A DNA stretch of 64,000 bases from an uncultured Bacteroidia bacterium (lineage in GTDB: Bacteria; Bacteroidota; Bacteroidia; Bacteroidales; UBA932): contig CACWOZ010000007.1 in NCBI GenBank assembly GCA_902762655.1, positions 1-64,000 on the forward strand, read 5' to 3'. Within the stretch, counting starts at the first letter, position 1; each line of letters opens with the position of its first letter. This document shows positions 6,932 through 14,762 of this stretch, piece by piece. The notes beneath the pieces are model-generated. The model did not search any database, was not told where the DNA came from, and saw nothing but the letters and a program-made list of their open reading frames with translations. The translations under genes and the position numbers were made by a program.

Positions 6932-7832
6932 GATGCACGGGGCGAGTGGCTGGCACCATGGGCAAATGTAGGAATTTGCGCATTTGGTCGGTTGTCGGGT
7001 TGATTTTAGCATAAAGTATGCTGCTGATCTTCCGTATTTGTTGTGGAGACAGTTTTTCGTAGTTCGGACCTTCGAAACCCATCTGCCGGCTCAATGCCAG
7101 CATCTTCTGATAATTGGAATGATCGCCGTATTCATCTTCCAGTTCGTATTCGTTGCCGGCAATAGTATTGATTGTCTCCAGAGCCTTGTCGAAAGAGCTG
7201 AAAATCTCTATCAAATCTTTGTATGACAGGAAGTTGTACTTGTAGATTATGTAGTCCGTCATCTGTCGTTTCTCTTCAATATCCAAACGTGCGTAGATCC
7301 TTCGCAAGACGGCATATCCCAGATGTTTCCCTTTTGAATAATATAAATCCACGATTTTGAGGGCATCCCTCATAACATGTCGAGACTCTCTTTTGACCAG
7401 TTTCTTTGAAAAAGGATTCGGGTTGTTATAATATGCGAGGAGAGTCCACATGTTGTCTGCAGCCTTTTTGCACATCTTGCCTGCAACTGGGTTATTGGCA
7501 TTGTATGCAATGGCGGAAATGATATTCTTGACACCTCTTTTGTCAGATTCTCCATAAGGGCTTTTGAAAACAGGCCCGGTCCGTTCGTATTCTGCATTGT
7601 ATTCGTGTGCAAAAATACTACCCAAGCGGTGTTGAAATCTGCTGAGTCTGCCATCAATAATGCTTTTTAGAAGGGAGTGGGTGTGATTGAACATAATGGA
7701 AAAGGCCAGTACGCACAAGTTCATCTGTCTCACCAGCACACTGTAGATTGTGAAGTACACCAGGCAATCCTCAATCCTGTAGAAAATGCCCCAGCCGTTC
7801 CGGCCCTTCATGTAAACATGTTTCGCTATCAT
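6915..7832 (-). CDS. REP-associated tyrosine transposase (RAYT/Y1-type)
   Basis: A 305-residue Y1 (HUH) nuclease of the RAYT group. The HUH motif is H50-T-H52 within SIMFNHTHSLL, and the likely catalytic tyrosine is Y110 in SAIAYNANNPVAGKM, the counterpart of the RAYT YIHxNPV block. GPVFKSPYGES (86-96) is the usual conserved link. RAYTs nick and move short palindromic REP elements. Here matching repeats sit at both ends of the gene and once more 2 kb away. I chose ATG 7832 (MIAKHVY) because a GGAGG lies 6-7 bases before it, rare in this phylum; an ATG at 7853 would add seven residues. The long helical C-terminal extension (about 150-300) is not recognised. GC is clearly lower than in the neighbours. 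Confidence 0.8.
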   Translation of the reverse strand: MIAKHVYMKGRNGWGIFYRIEDCLVYFTIYSVLVRQMNLCVLAFSIMFNHTHSLLKSIIDGRLSRFQHRLGSIFAHEYNAEYERTGPVFKSPYGESDKRGVKNIISAIAYNANNPVAGKMCKKAADNMWTLLAYYNNPNPFSKKLVKRESRHVMRDALKIVDLYYSKGKHLGYAVLRRIYARLDIEEKRQMTDYIIYKYNFLSYKDLIEIFSSFDKALETINTIAGNEYELEDEYGDHSNYQKMLALSRQMGFEGPNYEKLSPQQIRKISSILYAKINPTTDQMRKFLHLPMVPATRPVHPVPRK

Positions 7833-7947
7833 CTTTGCCTCCTTTTTTCGCAAATGTGAAAAGAGGAAATGACAATGTCAATAAGATTTCTGCATAGTAA
7901 AAACTTTTTTTAAGTTTCCGATATGGAAACATTTTTATGGCCTTTTT

Positions 7948-8084
7948 GGGCGTGCCAAGCCCTCCCGGATTACGGCGTGCCACGCAACTGTTTACCAGCC
8001 AGCGCATTACGCAAAATAGCCTGGTTGGATTCAACCAGGCTATTTTATGTATCTCGCTGTGCTGCAAGCATTTACGCGGCACGG
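7948..8084 (+). repeat. RAYT-associated palindromic repeat, copy B (full length)
   Basis: Full element of about 137 bases. It starts GGGCGTGCC, repeats GGCGTGCCACGCAAC (from 7974), and then has the palindrome AAAATAGCCTGGTTG (8013-8027) / CAACCAGGCTATTTT (8032-8046), perfect over 15 base pairs with loop GATT. It ends CTGTGCTGCAAGCATTTACG followed by GCACGG. The outer parts GTGCCACGCAAC and TTTACGCGGCAC are an imperfect inverted pair, so the whole looks like two REP ends facing each other (a REPIN). It lies upstream of the transposase and downstream of the minus-strand phosphopantetheinyl transferase, where it can act as its terminator. A small hairpin GTTTCC/GGAAAC lies just to the left (7914-7930). 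Confidence 0.85.
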
Positions 8085-8107
8085 CACAAATGGCGGCCGG
8101 AGACAGG

Positions 8108-8746
8108 CTACGCTATCCACACGAGCACGTGCCTGTCGAAGGTCATGTACTCGAGGTCGAAGTCCTCTTCGAAGCCGTCTTTGTTGATGAATGTTGCCTC
8201 GAGTTCGCCTTCACCTTTGGGGCGGAAGGAATCTATCTCGATCTGCTCGGCAAAATCTACCTTGTACTGGGACAGTTTCTTGTAGACCGCTTCTTTTGCG
8301 CACCAGTAGATGGCGAGCTGCTCATTGCGGTGATCATCGTCGAGGTCCTCTATCTCCTCTTCCGAAAGGGCTTTCTTTTCCACGGCGGAGAAGTCGCGGT
8401 CCAGACTTTCGCAGTCGATGCCTACGTCGTCCAGGTCGTTGAGTATGACTGCAACGTATTTGTCGGTATGGGTGATGGAGATGTTGGTGGCGTTATTTTC
8501 GATATAAGGTTTGCCGTTGTCGTGATGCGAAAGATAAACTTTCTCCTCGAACATCGCATCGAGAAGTGCGCGGACGGCAAGTTTCTGCTTGCGCAGGGAT
8601 TCACTCTTTATGAAAGAGATTTCTTCCAGTTCGTCGGAAGGGATGGATGAAAGTGCTTTGAGTTCTGCCTCAGTTTCTGTAATATGCCATACTCCGAGAC
8701 GCGAGTGCGCGTCGTCGTCGAGGTCTTTTGTAAGGAATAGTGCCAT
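8108..8746 (-). CDS. 4'-phosphopantetheinyl transferase family protein
   Basis: A 212-residue protein of the Sfp/AcpT superfamily, which attaches the phosphopantetheine arm of CoA to carrier proteins. The motifs are NISITHTDKYVAV (88-100), the metal-binding V-G-I-D111-C-E113, and W148-C-A-K-E-A-V-Y-K-K157. The size fits the Sfp-like branch rather than the short AcpS. The gene stands alone; its target is probably the fatty-acid acyl carrier protein. A TATATTTG box (8771-8764, minus strand) lies 18 bases before the ATG, and the repeat copy B follows its stop. Confidence 0.88.
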   Translation of the reverse strand: MALFLTKDLDDDAHSRLGVWHITETEAELKALSSIPSDELEEISFIKSESLRKQKLAVRALLDAMFEEKVYLSHHDNGKPYIENNATNISITHTDKYVAVILNDLDDVGIDCESLDRDFSAVEKKALSEEEIEDLDDDHRNEQLAIYWCAKEAVYKKLSQYKVDFAEQIEIDSFRPKGEGELEATFINKDGFEEDFDLEYMTFDRHVLVWIA

Positions 8747-8763
8747 AAATATTTATAACGATG

Positions 8764-8771
8764 CAAATATA
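8764..8771 (-). promoter_or_regulatory. -7 box for the phosphopantetheinyl transferase
   Basis: TATATTTG on the minus strand, an exact match to the Bacteroidota TAnnTTTG form. It lies 18 bases before the ATG at 8746. Confidence 0.65.
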
Positions 8772-8809
8772 ATCAATTTTTAGATATTCAAGAAATCAAA
8801 GGAAAATAG

Positions 8810-8817
8810 TATCTTTG
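8810..8817 (+). promoter_or_regulatory. -7 box for mdh
   Basis: TATCTTTG, an exact TAnnTTTG match, 35 bases before the mdh ATG. It diverges from the box at 8771-8764. Confidence 0.65.
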
Positions 8818-8852
8818 TAGTCCGTTTCAAAAGACTATACTTTTAAGTTATC

Positions 8853-9839
8853 ATGAAATATCTAACTAACGAAAAATTGGTCATCGTAGGTGCAGGTGGA
8901 ATGATCGGCTCCAACATGGCCCAGTCCGTGCTGATGCTCGGCCTTACCCCCAACGTATGTCTTTACGATATCTATGAACCCGGCCTGAAGGGTGTTCTCG
9001 GAGAGATCGACCACTGCGCTTTCGAAGGTGCCAACGTCACAGCCACCATCGACCCTGCAGAAGCCTTCACCGGCGCCAAGTACATCATCTCTTCCGGCGG
9101 CGCTCCCCGCAAGGAGGGCATGACCCGCGAAGACCTCCTTAAGGGCAATTGCCAGATAGCAGCCGAGTTCGGCGACAATATCAAGAAGTACTGCCCTGAT
9201 GTGAAGCACGTTGTGGTTATCTTCAACCCCGCCGACGTCACCGCTCTCACCGCCCTCATCCATTCCGGCCTGAAGCCCGAGCAGCTCACCAGCCTCGCAG
9301 CCCTCGACAGCACCCGCCTGCAGGAAGCCCTCGCTCAGGAATTCGGTGTACAGCAGTGCAAAGTCACCGGCGCCCACACTTACGGCGGACACGGTGAGGC
9401 AATGGCGGTATTCGCTTCCCAGGTCAAGATCGACGGCAAGCCCCTCGCAGAATGCGGCCTCAGCGCCGAGAAGTGGGCAGATATCAAACTCCGCACCGTA
9501 CAGGGCGGCAGCAACATCATCAAACTCCGCGGCCGCAGCTCCTTCCAGAGCCCTGCATATCAGGCAGTCAAGATGATCGAGGCAGCCATGGGCGGCGACA
9601 AGTTCACCTGGCCTGCAGGATGCTATGTGAACAACGCCGTGTTCCAGAATGTGATGATGGCCATGCCTACCACCATCGACAAGAACGGCGTCCACTTCAC
9701 CGCTCCCAAGGGAACAGCAGAAGAGATGTCCGACCTCAAGAAGAGTTACGAGCACCTCTGCAAGATGCGCGACGAGATCGTTTCCCTCGGCATCGTTCCT
9801 CCGGTAGAGGAGTGGAAGAGCATGAATCCCAACCTGTAG
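8853..9839 (+). CDS. mdh: Malate dehydrogenase (NAD-dependent, LDH/MDH family)
   Basis: A 328-residue NAD-dependent dehydrogenase that interconverts malate and oxaloacetate in the reductive branch of the TCA cycle used for succinate formation. The Rossmann motif is VIVGAGGMIGSNMA (10-23), and D39 after the second strand (VCLYDIYEP) binds the NAD ribose. The conserved stretch SSGGAPRKEGMTREDLL carries the substrate arginine, IFNPADV is the NAD loop, and the catalytic histidine lies in GAHTYGGHGEAM. This longer version with G-G-H-G-E is typical of Bacteroidota malate dehydrogenases. It has its own promoter and is followed by repeat copy C. Confidence 0.9.
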   Translation: MKYLTNEKLVIVGAGGMIGSNMAQSVLMLGLTPNVCLYDIYEPGLKGVLGEIDHCAFEGANVTATIDPAEAFTGAKYIISSGGAPRKEGMTREDLLKGNCQIAAEFGDNIKKYCPDVKHVVVIFNPADVTALTALIHSGLKPEQLTSLAALDSTRLQEALAQEFGVQQCKVTGAHTYGGHGEAMAVFASQVKIDGKPLAECGLSAEKWADIKLRTVQGGSNIIKLRGRSSFQSPAYQAVKMIEAAMGGDKFTWPAGCYVNNAVFQNVMMAMPTTIDKNGVHFTAPKGTAEEMSDLKKSYEHLCKMRDEIVSLGIVPPVEEWKSMNPNL

Positions 9840-9891
9840 TCGCCGGCATCCGTGCTACCGGGCATTCGCCCCGTACCGTCGGTCGTTTGCC

Positions 9892-10023
9892 CCGTGCTAC
9901 GTAAGTGCCTGCAGCACAGTAAGATACATAAAATAGCCTGGTTGAATCCAACCAGGCTATTTTGCGTAATGCGCTGGCGGGCAAATAGTTGCGTGGCACG
10001 CCGTAATCCGTAAGGGCGTGCCA
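9892..10023 (-). repeat. RAYT-associated palindromic repeat, copy C (inverted, full length)
   Basis: The reverse complement of this stretch matches copy B almost base for base over about 130 bases, from the GGCGTGCCACGCAAC head through the palindrome to TTACGTAGCACGG. The palindrome here is AAAATAGCCTGGTTG (9930-9944) and CAACCAGGCTATTTT (9949-9963), with loop AATC. It lies 53 bases after mdh and before the GH2 promoter, so it can terminate mdh transcription. Changes between copies fall mostly outside the palindrome. Confidence 0.85.
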
Positions 10024-10073
10024 CACCGCGATGCAGGAGGGGTCAGGCAGCCCTACAAATCCACCTTTTTTAC

Positions 10074-10081
10074 TATATTTG
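10074..10081 (+). promoter_or_regulatory. -7 box for the GH2 gene
   Basis: TATATTTG, an exact TAnnTTTG match, 30 bases before the ATG at 10112. Confidence 0.65.
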
Positions 10082-10111
10082 TAGAACATCACTAAAAACT
10101 ATCTAGCCCAG

Positions 10112-12802
10112 ATGAAACGTCTTGCATTTCTCCTGCTTTTCGCGCCGGCACTCCTGAACGCTGCGATATCTCCAAATCTTGCCCGGGGCAAGGATCATAT
10201 CTTCTTCGATTCTGCCGCTGGCAGCCAGTGGAAGATGTGCCGCATCGATCAGGCGGGGCAGGGGGAGAAAATCTCGCAGCCAGGATTCGACGATGCGAAC
10301 TGGATGAATGCGAGGGTGCCGGCCACTGTGCTCACCAATCTCGTTGAGAACGGCATCCTCCCCGATCCTTATTTCTCAGACAACAACCGCCTCACCAAGG
10401 GCCTCATCCCGGATATCAACGAAGTGGGCCGCGGCTACTACACCTACTGGTTCCGTACGGAGTTCGATATCCCTGCGTCCTATGCGGGAAAGAAGGTCTG
10501 GCTGCATCCGGAGGGCATTAACTACCGGGCGGAGTTCTGGGTGAACGGGCATCTGTTCAGCACCCTCACCGGCATGTTCCGGGACGACGACATCGACATT
10601 ACCGAATTCGCGAACATCGGCGGCCGCAATGCGCTGGCGGTGCTGGTGTATCCGGTGGATTTCCCCGGCAGGCCGGGAAAGAAGACCTGGGGCGCGCCCG
10701 GCGAATATAATAACGGCGGCGACGGCAATATCGGCCTGAATTCCACGATGCTGATGAGCGTGGGGTGGGATTTCACTTTCTGGGATGCCATCCGCGACCG
10801 CAACACCGGCATCTGGCGCAGTATCTCTCTTTATTCGACCGGCGCCATGACAGTGCGCCATCCCTTCGTGCGCTCGGAACTCGCTCATCCTCACTACGAT
10901 GCGGCGGACCTGACCGTGAGCGTGGAGGTGGGCAGCCGCTATGTGGACAGCCCGAAGACGCATAAGGCGCGCGTGGTGGGGGAGATCACCGGGCCCGGCC
11001 TGAGCGCTGCAAGGGTCTTCGAGAAGGAGGTCGATCTCTATCGCGAAGAGGTACAGGAGGTGACCTTCGCTGCGAAGGAGTTCAAACGCCTGCATATAGA
11101 CGAACCGGCCCTCTGGTGGCCTCTGGGCAAGGGGGACCAGCCTCTGTATAACTTGAAAATCTCTGTCTACGACGACGGTGTGCTGAGTGATGAGACGCAG
11201 ACGCGTTTCGGCATCCGGGAGGTGGTGGCCAGCAGGAGCACGCCGGACGAGAGCAAACTCTTCGTTGTGAACGGCAAGCCCATCTTCGTGCGCGGCAGCA
11301 ACTGGATTCCGGAGGCGATGCTGAAGGATAGCGACAAGCGCATGGCGGCGGTGCTTCGCCTAAGCGCGCAGTGCGGATTCAATCTCCTGCGCCTATGGGG
11401 CGGTGGAATCGTGGAGAGCGACTACTTCCATCAACTCTGCGATGAATACGGATTCATGGTGTGGGAGGAGTTTTTCATGACGGGGGATACCCGGCATCCG
11501 CACGACGTGGCGACCTACTTCGCGAATGTCGAATCTTCCGTGAAGAGGGTGCGCAACCACCCGTGCGTGGTGTTCTATGTGGCCTCGAACGAGAGCACCG
11601 AGGTGAGCGGCACGCGCGAACTGATAGAAAAACTCGACGGCACGCGCCCCTGGCAGCAGCAGAGTGAATGCGACGGCATCCATGATGGCAGCCCCTATGT
11701 GCAGGTGAACCCCATGCTGCACTATCTCGACCAGGCTTCCCCGCGCGGCAGCCGTGTGAACGGATTCAATCCGGAGTACGGATTCACAGGCATGCCCCAC
11801 TACACCTCGCTGCAGAGGTTCCTGCGTCCGGAGGAGATCTGGCCTATGGATAAGGGCGTGTGGGATTATCTGGACGGCAGTGGCTTCGGTAAGGTGACTA
11901 CCACTGTGAAGGCGCTGGCGGATAATTACGGCGAGTCGCACTCGATCAAGGAATACGGATGGAAGACGCAGTTGCTGAGCGCGATGAATTCGAAGGCTAT
12001 ATGGGACGTGTGGAATTACAATAAATTATGGTACGGCGACCGCTACTGTACAGGCACTCTGTTCTGGAGCCACGCGAGCCCTATCCCCATGATAAAGAAT
12101 CACATGTGGGACTGGTATCTGATTCCGACGGCATCACTGTATCATACCATGCATGCGCTGGAGCCGGTGCATGTGCAATTCGATTATCTGAAGAATACCG
12201 TTTCGGTGTATAACGACAGGCTGAACGGCCTTTCGAACCTGACGGTCGTGGCGCGCCTGTACGATCTTTCCAGCAAGAAGCTCGCGACTTGGACGGTGCA
12301 CGGAGTGAATGTGGTAGCGGACGGAGTTGCCTGCGACGTGATGAGGCTGTCGTTTCCGGAAAAGATAACTCCCGTGCATTTCATCGCGCTCGAGTTAAGG
12401 GATGCGAAGGGCAAGGTATTATCAAAGAATTTCTACTGGAGGTCGACTGCGAAGTATGTCGAAGGGACGCTGACGGGCCCTTGCGCTTCGGGCTTCGAGA
12501 GTCTGGCTTCGATGCCAAAGGCTTCTGTCAAGGCGTCCTTGGTCAAGCGTTCTGCCGACGGTGTGCTCTATTATGATGTTACCCTGAAGAATGGAGGCTC
12601 GAAGATTGCGTTCTTCAATGAGGTGCTGCTCCTGGGCGACGACGGCCTGCCGGTGCCCTATACCTTTACTTCTGACAACTATTTTACGCTGCTACCTGGT
12701 GAGTCACAGATGGTTACGATGGAGATTGCCCGCGAGGACGCTCCTTCGAAGCCGGTGGTTCATGTTGAGGGATGGAATGTGGCGGAGAAGATTCTTCGCT
12801 AG
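10112..12802 (+). CDS. Secreted GH2 glycoside hydrolase, exo-beta-glucosaminidase/mannosidase-like
   Basis: An 896-residue exported enzyme with a signal peptide at 1-17 (RLAFLLLFAPALLNAA). The fold order is a jelly-roll sugar-binding domain (about 60-230, with WFRTEFDIP and AEFWVNGH), an Ig-like domain, and a TIM barrel from about 375 (FVRGSNWIPEAML, LLRLWGGGIVESDYFHQLCDEYGF). The catalytic acid/base is E494 in YVASNEST, the NE pair of clan GH-A; E555 in GFNPEYGFTG is the probable nucleophile. C-terminal beta domains follow. The layout is that of CsxA-like exo-beta-D-glucosaminidases and related beta-mannosidases; which sugar it releases is not settled. It stands alone with its own promoter, and its end overlaps the convergent methyltransferase gene by four bases. 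Confidence 0.85.
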   Translation: MKRLAFLLLFAPALLNAAISPNLARGKDHIFFDSAAGSQWKMCRIDQAGQGEKISQPGFDDANWMNARVPATVLTNLVENGILPDPYFSDNNRLTKGLIPDINEVGRGYYTYWFRTEFDIPASYAGKKVWLHPEGINYRAEFWVNGHLFSTLTGMFRDDDIDITEFANIGGRNALAVLVYPVDFPGRPGKKTWGAPGEYNNGGDGNIGLNSTMLMSVGWDFTFWDAIRDRNTGIWRSISLYSTGAMTVRHPFVRSELAHPHYDAADLTVSVEVGSRYVDSPKTHKARVVGEITGPGLSAARVFEKEVDLYREEVQEVTFAAKEFKRLHIDEPALWWPLGKGDQPLYNLKISVYDDGVLSDETQTRFGIREVVASRSTPDESKLFVVNGKPIFVRGSNWIPEAMLKDSDKRMAAVLRLSAQCGFNLLRLWGGGIVESDYFHQLCDEYGFMVWEEFFMTGDTRHPHDVATYFANVESSVKRVRNHPCVVFYVASNESTEVSGTRELIEKLDGTRPWQQQSECDGIHDGSPYVQVNPMLHYLDQASPRGSRVNGFNPEYGFTGMPHYTSLQRFLRPEEIWPMDKGVWDYLDGSGFGKVTTTVKALADNYGESHSIKEYGWKTQLLSAMNSKAIWDVWNYNKLWYGDRYCTGTLFWSHASPIPMIKNHMWDWYLIPTASLYHTMHALEPVHVQFDYLKNTVSVYNDRLNGLSNLTVVARLYDLSSKKLATWTVHGVNVVADGVACDVMRLSFPEKITPVHFIALELRDAKGKVLSKNFYWRSTAKYVEGTLTGPCASGFESLASMPKASVKASLVKRSADGVLYYDVTLKNGGSKIAFFNEVLLLGDDGLPVPYTFTSDNYFTLLPGESQMVTMEIAREDAPSKPVVHVEGWNVAEKILR

Positions 12803-13731
12803 AGATAGAAGTCTTTTGTGAGGGCGGCATAGGCAGGGCTTCTGTCTGTGCCGTCCATCAGTATCAGTTCTTCGAAACGGCAGTGACTGTCATTCTGAGC
12901 GCCACTGTCATTCTGAGCGACGCGAAGAATCCCTTCCGCATTCCGGAATTCCGCAATGATGCGGCTGAAGGGCTTCCGGGCGGTGGTTCGGATGCGGAGG
13001 ATGCGGAAGGCCTTCAGGCCGAAGGAGGCGGCGTAGCGGATGAGGGGCTGCTCTTCGGCGGAGGGGAGAACCAGCGAGAGGGTGCCTCCGGGGGTGAGAT
13101 GCTCTGCTGCGAAGGCGCAGATCTCGCGGTATGACAGGGTGTCGGTGTGGCGGGCGGTGCTGCGGCGAGCATCGGGGGCCTTCAGGGAATCCTCGAAGTA
13201 GGGAGGGTTTGAAAAAATGGCGGAGAAGCGGGCAGCTGGCTCAACGAGACTTGGCTTTTTATCCAAATCGTTCAATGAAATCTCGTCTGCCTTTAGGAAG
13301 GTGGACCATGGGGAGGAGGCGAAGTTGGCCGTGGCCTCGGAGATGGCGGCCGGGTCGATGTCGATGGCCAGGATCTGGAAGTGCGCCCGGGTGCCGGCGG
13401 TTTCTGGAGAGGAGGCGGCTTCTGGCGAGGCAACCGTTTCTGGCACGCCGGCTGCTGCCAGATCTGCGAGGCGCTGGGCGGCCATTAAGGCGATTACGCC
13501 GGTGCCGGTGCCGATGTCCAGCAAATGCTGGACATTTGTTGTTTGTGGGGGCTCTGCCCCCAGGTCCCCCGGCGCTGCGCTTATGTCGCGATGCTCCTGC
13601 TGGACATTTGTGGTGTGTGGAGGCGCGATGGGGAGGGTCATCGCGGCGCCGAGGAGGACGGCGTCGGTGCCGACCTTCTGCGCGGCCAGATCATTCCGGA
13701 CCTCAAAACGCTTGAACCTGAAAACCCCCAT
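12799..13731 (-). CDS. trmN6: TrmN6/YfiC-like tRNA1(Val) A37 N6-methyltransferase with insertions
   Basis: A 310-residue SAM-dependent methyltransferase, about 60-70 longer than usual. Motif I is LLDIGTGTGVIALMAAQR (70-87), and the N6-adenine catalytic motif is S174-N-P-P-Y178. The N-terminus (FRFKRFEVRNDLAAQKVGTDAVLLGAA) and the end (YAALTKDFYL) are typical of the family that methylates A37 of tRNA-Val. The excess lies in three blocks absent from the standard fold: about 37-68 (TTNVQ appears twice), about 96-115 (Pro/Glu/Ala-rich repeat) and about 264-285 (AEGILRVAQND then AQND). Their DNA is repetitive. All keep the frame and the core motifs intact, so activity may be retained. A TATATTTA box (13747-13740, minus) precedes the ATG. 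Confidence 0.8.
   Translation of the reverse strand: MGVFRFKRFEVRNDLAAQKVGTDAVLLGAAMTLPIAPPHTTNVQQEHRDISAAPGDLGAEPPQTTNVQHLLDIGTGTGVIALMAAQRLADLAAAGVPETVASPEAASSPETAGTRAHFQILAIDIDPAAISEATANFASSPWSTFLKADEISLNDLDKKPSLVEPAARFSAIFSNPPYFEDSLKAPDARRSTARHTDTLSYREICAFAAEHLTPGGTLSLVLPSAEEQPLIRYAASFGLKAFRILRIRTTARKPFSRIIAEFRNAEGILRVAQNDSGAQNDSHCRFEELILMDGTDRSPAYAALTKDFYL
12886..12930. repeat. Dispersed CATTCTGAGCG-type repeat inside the methyltransferase gene
   Basis: ACTGTCATTCTGAGCG occurs twice, at 12886-12901 and 12904-12919, a period of 18 bases. The second copy continues as ACGCGAAGAATC. The consensus CATTCTGAGCGAAGCGAAGAATC is a well-known dispersed element of many bacterial genomes, usually intergenic. 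Here it is read on the opposite strand as AEGILRVAQNDS and AQNDS within the coding frame. Confidence 0.7.
13514..13620. repeat. Repeat-derived insertion with internal hairpins inside the methyltransferase gene
   Basis: A 22-base unit starting GCTGGACATTTGT lies at 13527-13548 and 13599-13620, with two mismatches and a period of 72 bases, a multiple of three. A palindrome ATGTCCAGCA/TGCTGGACAT spans 13514-13535. Between the copies lies the tri-loop hairpin GGGGGC TCT GCCCCC (13547-13561). The two units encode the repeated TTNVQ in the protein. The structure resembles a small mobile repeat that entered the gene in frame. Confidence 0.65.
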
Positions 13732-13793
13732 TCGAATTGTAAATATAGCAAAACTGTAGTTCAGTTGATACTTGTCTGCCTACTCGCAAACTA

Positions 13794-13897
13794 ATGAAAA
13801 CAGAAAGGCCCTTCCAGTGCGGTTTTTGTAAAAAAGTTGCCAAAAACACACAACTTTTTTACACTTTTGGCCCTCAGAGGCCGATTTCTGTTTGCAT
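13794..13897. repeat. Nested inverted repeat, structured intergenic element
   Basis: The outer arms are ATGAAAACAGAAAGGCC (13794-13810) and a matching GGCC-GA-TTTCTGTTTGCAT (13879-13897), nearly complementary apart from two extra bases. The inner arms are perfect over 12 base pairs: GTAAAAAAGTTG (13828-13839) and CAACTTTTTTAC (13851-13862). The inner stem with its T-run could terminate the lolD-like gene that ends at 13974. No reading frame of note crosses it. The remaining bases 13898-13973 show nothing I can name. Confidence 0.6.
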
Positions 13898-13973
13898 TTT
13901 TCCTGGAACCTAATCCGGTGTTTCACACGCGGACCTCACGCGAAGCCGTCACTGGGGACTTTCGCGAGGAGGG

Positions 13974-14627
13974 CTAGATGAATTCTCCGTCGCGCATAGT
14001 GAGGGTGCGGTCGCAGAGGGCGGCGAGTGTGGGGTCGTGGGTGACAATTACGATGGTCTGGCCGAGATGTTTGCGAAGGCTGAAGAACAGGCGGTGGATT
14101 TCCTCTTTTGTTGCGGAATCGAGATTGCCCGTAGGTTCATCGGCGAACAGCACCGCCGGACGGTTGATCAGGGCGCGGGCGATGGCTACGCGCTGCTGTT
14201 CGCCTCCGGAAAGTTCGGATGGCTTGTGACCGGTGCGTGCGCCCAGCCCGACTTCCTGCAGGAGGGCGTGTGCGGCGGATGAAGCATCTTTCGAAGACCT
14301 GCCAGCGATCAGTGCGGGGATCATCACATTCTCGAGGGCGGTGAATTCCGGAAGGAGATGATGGAATTGGAATACGAAACCGATGCGGCGGCCACGGAAA
14401 GATGAGAGTTCTCCTCTGCCGAGGGAGAGGACATCGGTTCCGTCAATTGTGAGGCTCCCCGCATCGGGGGTGGAGAGTGTGCCGAGTATCTGGAGGAGAG
14501 TTGTTTTGCCAGCGCCTGAGGCTCCGGTGATTGCCACAACCTCTCCCTGTTCGGCGGAAAAATCCACTCCGCGCAGAACCTGCAATGCGCCGAAGGATTT
14601 TTTGATATTGCTTGCTTGTATTATCAT
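13974..14627 (-). CDS. lolD: LolD-like ABC transporter ATP-binding protein
   Basis: A 217-residue ATPase subunit of the MacB/LolD family, probably working with a LolC/E-type permease to release lipoproteins to the outer membrane. Walker A is GASGAGKTT (35-43), the Q-loop is [18 protein letters not shown], the signature is LSGGEQQR (139-146), Walker B is VLFADEP (159-165), and the H-loop is VIVTHD. The [17 protein letters not shown] stretch is characteristic of LolD. No permease gene is beside it. A TATCTTTG box (14646-14639, minus) gives it its own promoter, diverging from the tRNA-Pro promoter. Confidence 0.85.
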   Translation of the reverse strand: MIIQASNIKKSFGALQVLRGVDFSAEQGEVVAITGASGAGKTTLLQILGTLSTPDAGSLTIDGTDVLSLGRGELSSFRGRRIGFVFQFHHLLPEFTALENVMIPALIAGRSSKDASSAAHALLQEVGLGARTGHKPSELSGGEQQRVAIARALINRPAVLFADEPTGNLDSATKEEIHRLFFSLRKHLGQTIVIVTHDPTLAALCDRTLTMRDGEFI

Positions 14628-14638
14628 AGTGCTATATG

Positions 14639-14646
14639 CAAAGATA
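14639..14646 (-). promoter_or_regulatory. -7 box for the lolD-like gene
   Basis: TATCTTTG on the minus strand, 11 bases before the ATG at 14627. It is an exact TAnnTTTG match. Confidence 0.6.
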
Positions 14647-14666
14647 GTAAATTCGTAAGAAATTAT

Positions 14667-14674
14667 TATCTTTG
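14667..14674 (+). promoter_or_regulatory. -7 box for tRNA-Pro and the gene behind it
   Basis: TATCTTTG, 11 bases before the first base of tRNA-Pro. There is no room for another promoter between the tRNA and the following ATG, so this box probably drives both. Confidence 0.65.
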
Positions 14675-14685
14675 TAAGACGTATT

Positions 14686-14759
14686 CGGGGTGTGGCGCAG
14701 TTGGCTAGCGCATCTGCTTTGGGAGCAGAGGGTCGTAGGTTCGAGTCCTATTACCCCGA
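14686..14759 (+). tRNA. tRNA-Pro (anticodon TGG)
   Basis: A 74-base cloverleaf. The acceptor arms CGGGGTG and TACCCCG pair with one G-U. The D arm contains GCGCAGTTGGCTAGCGC. The anticodon stem TCTGC/GCAGA encloses the loop TTTGGGA, giving TGG for proline. The T arm contains GGTTCGAGTCC, and the discriminator is A. No CCA is encoded. The next gene's ATG starts three bases after the discriminator. Confidence 0.93.
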
Positions 14760-14762
14760 CGA

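Noticed and set aside
14686-14759. tRNA-Pro as an integration (att) site for the fimbrial locus
   Set aside because: No repeat of the tRNA 3' end was found further right and there is no integrase; only the bracketing by tRNAs is kept as an observation.
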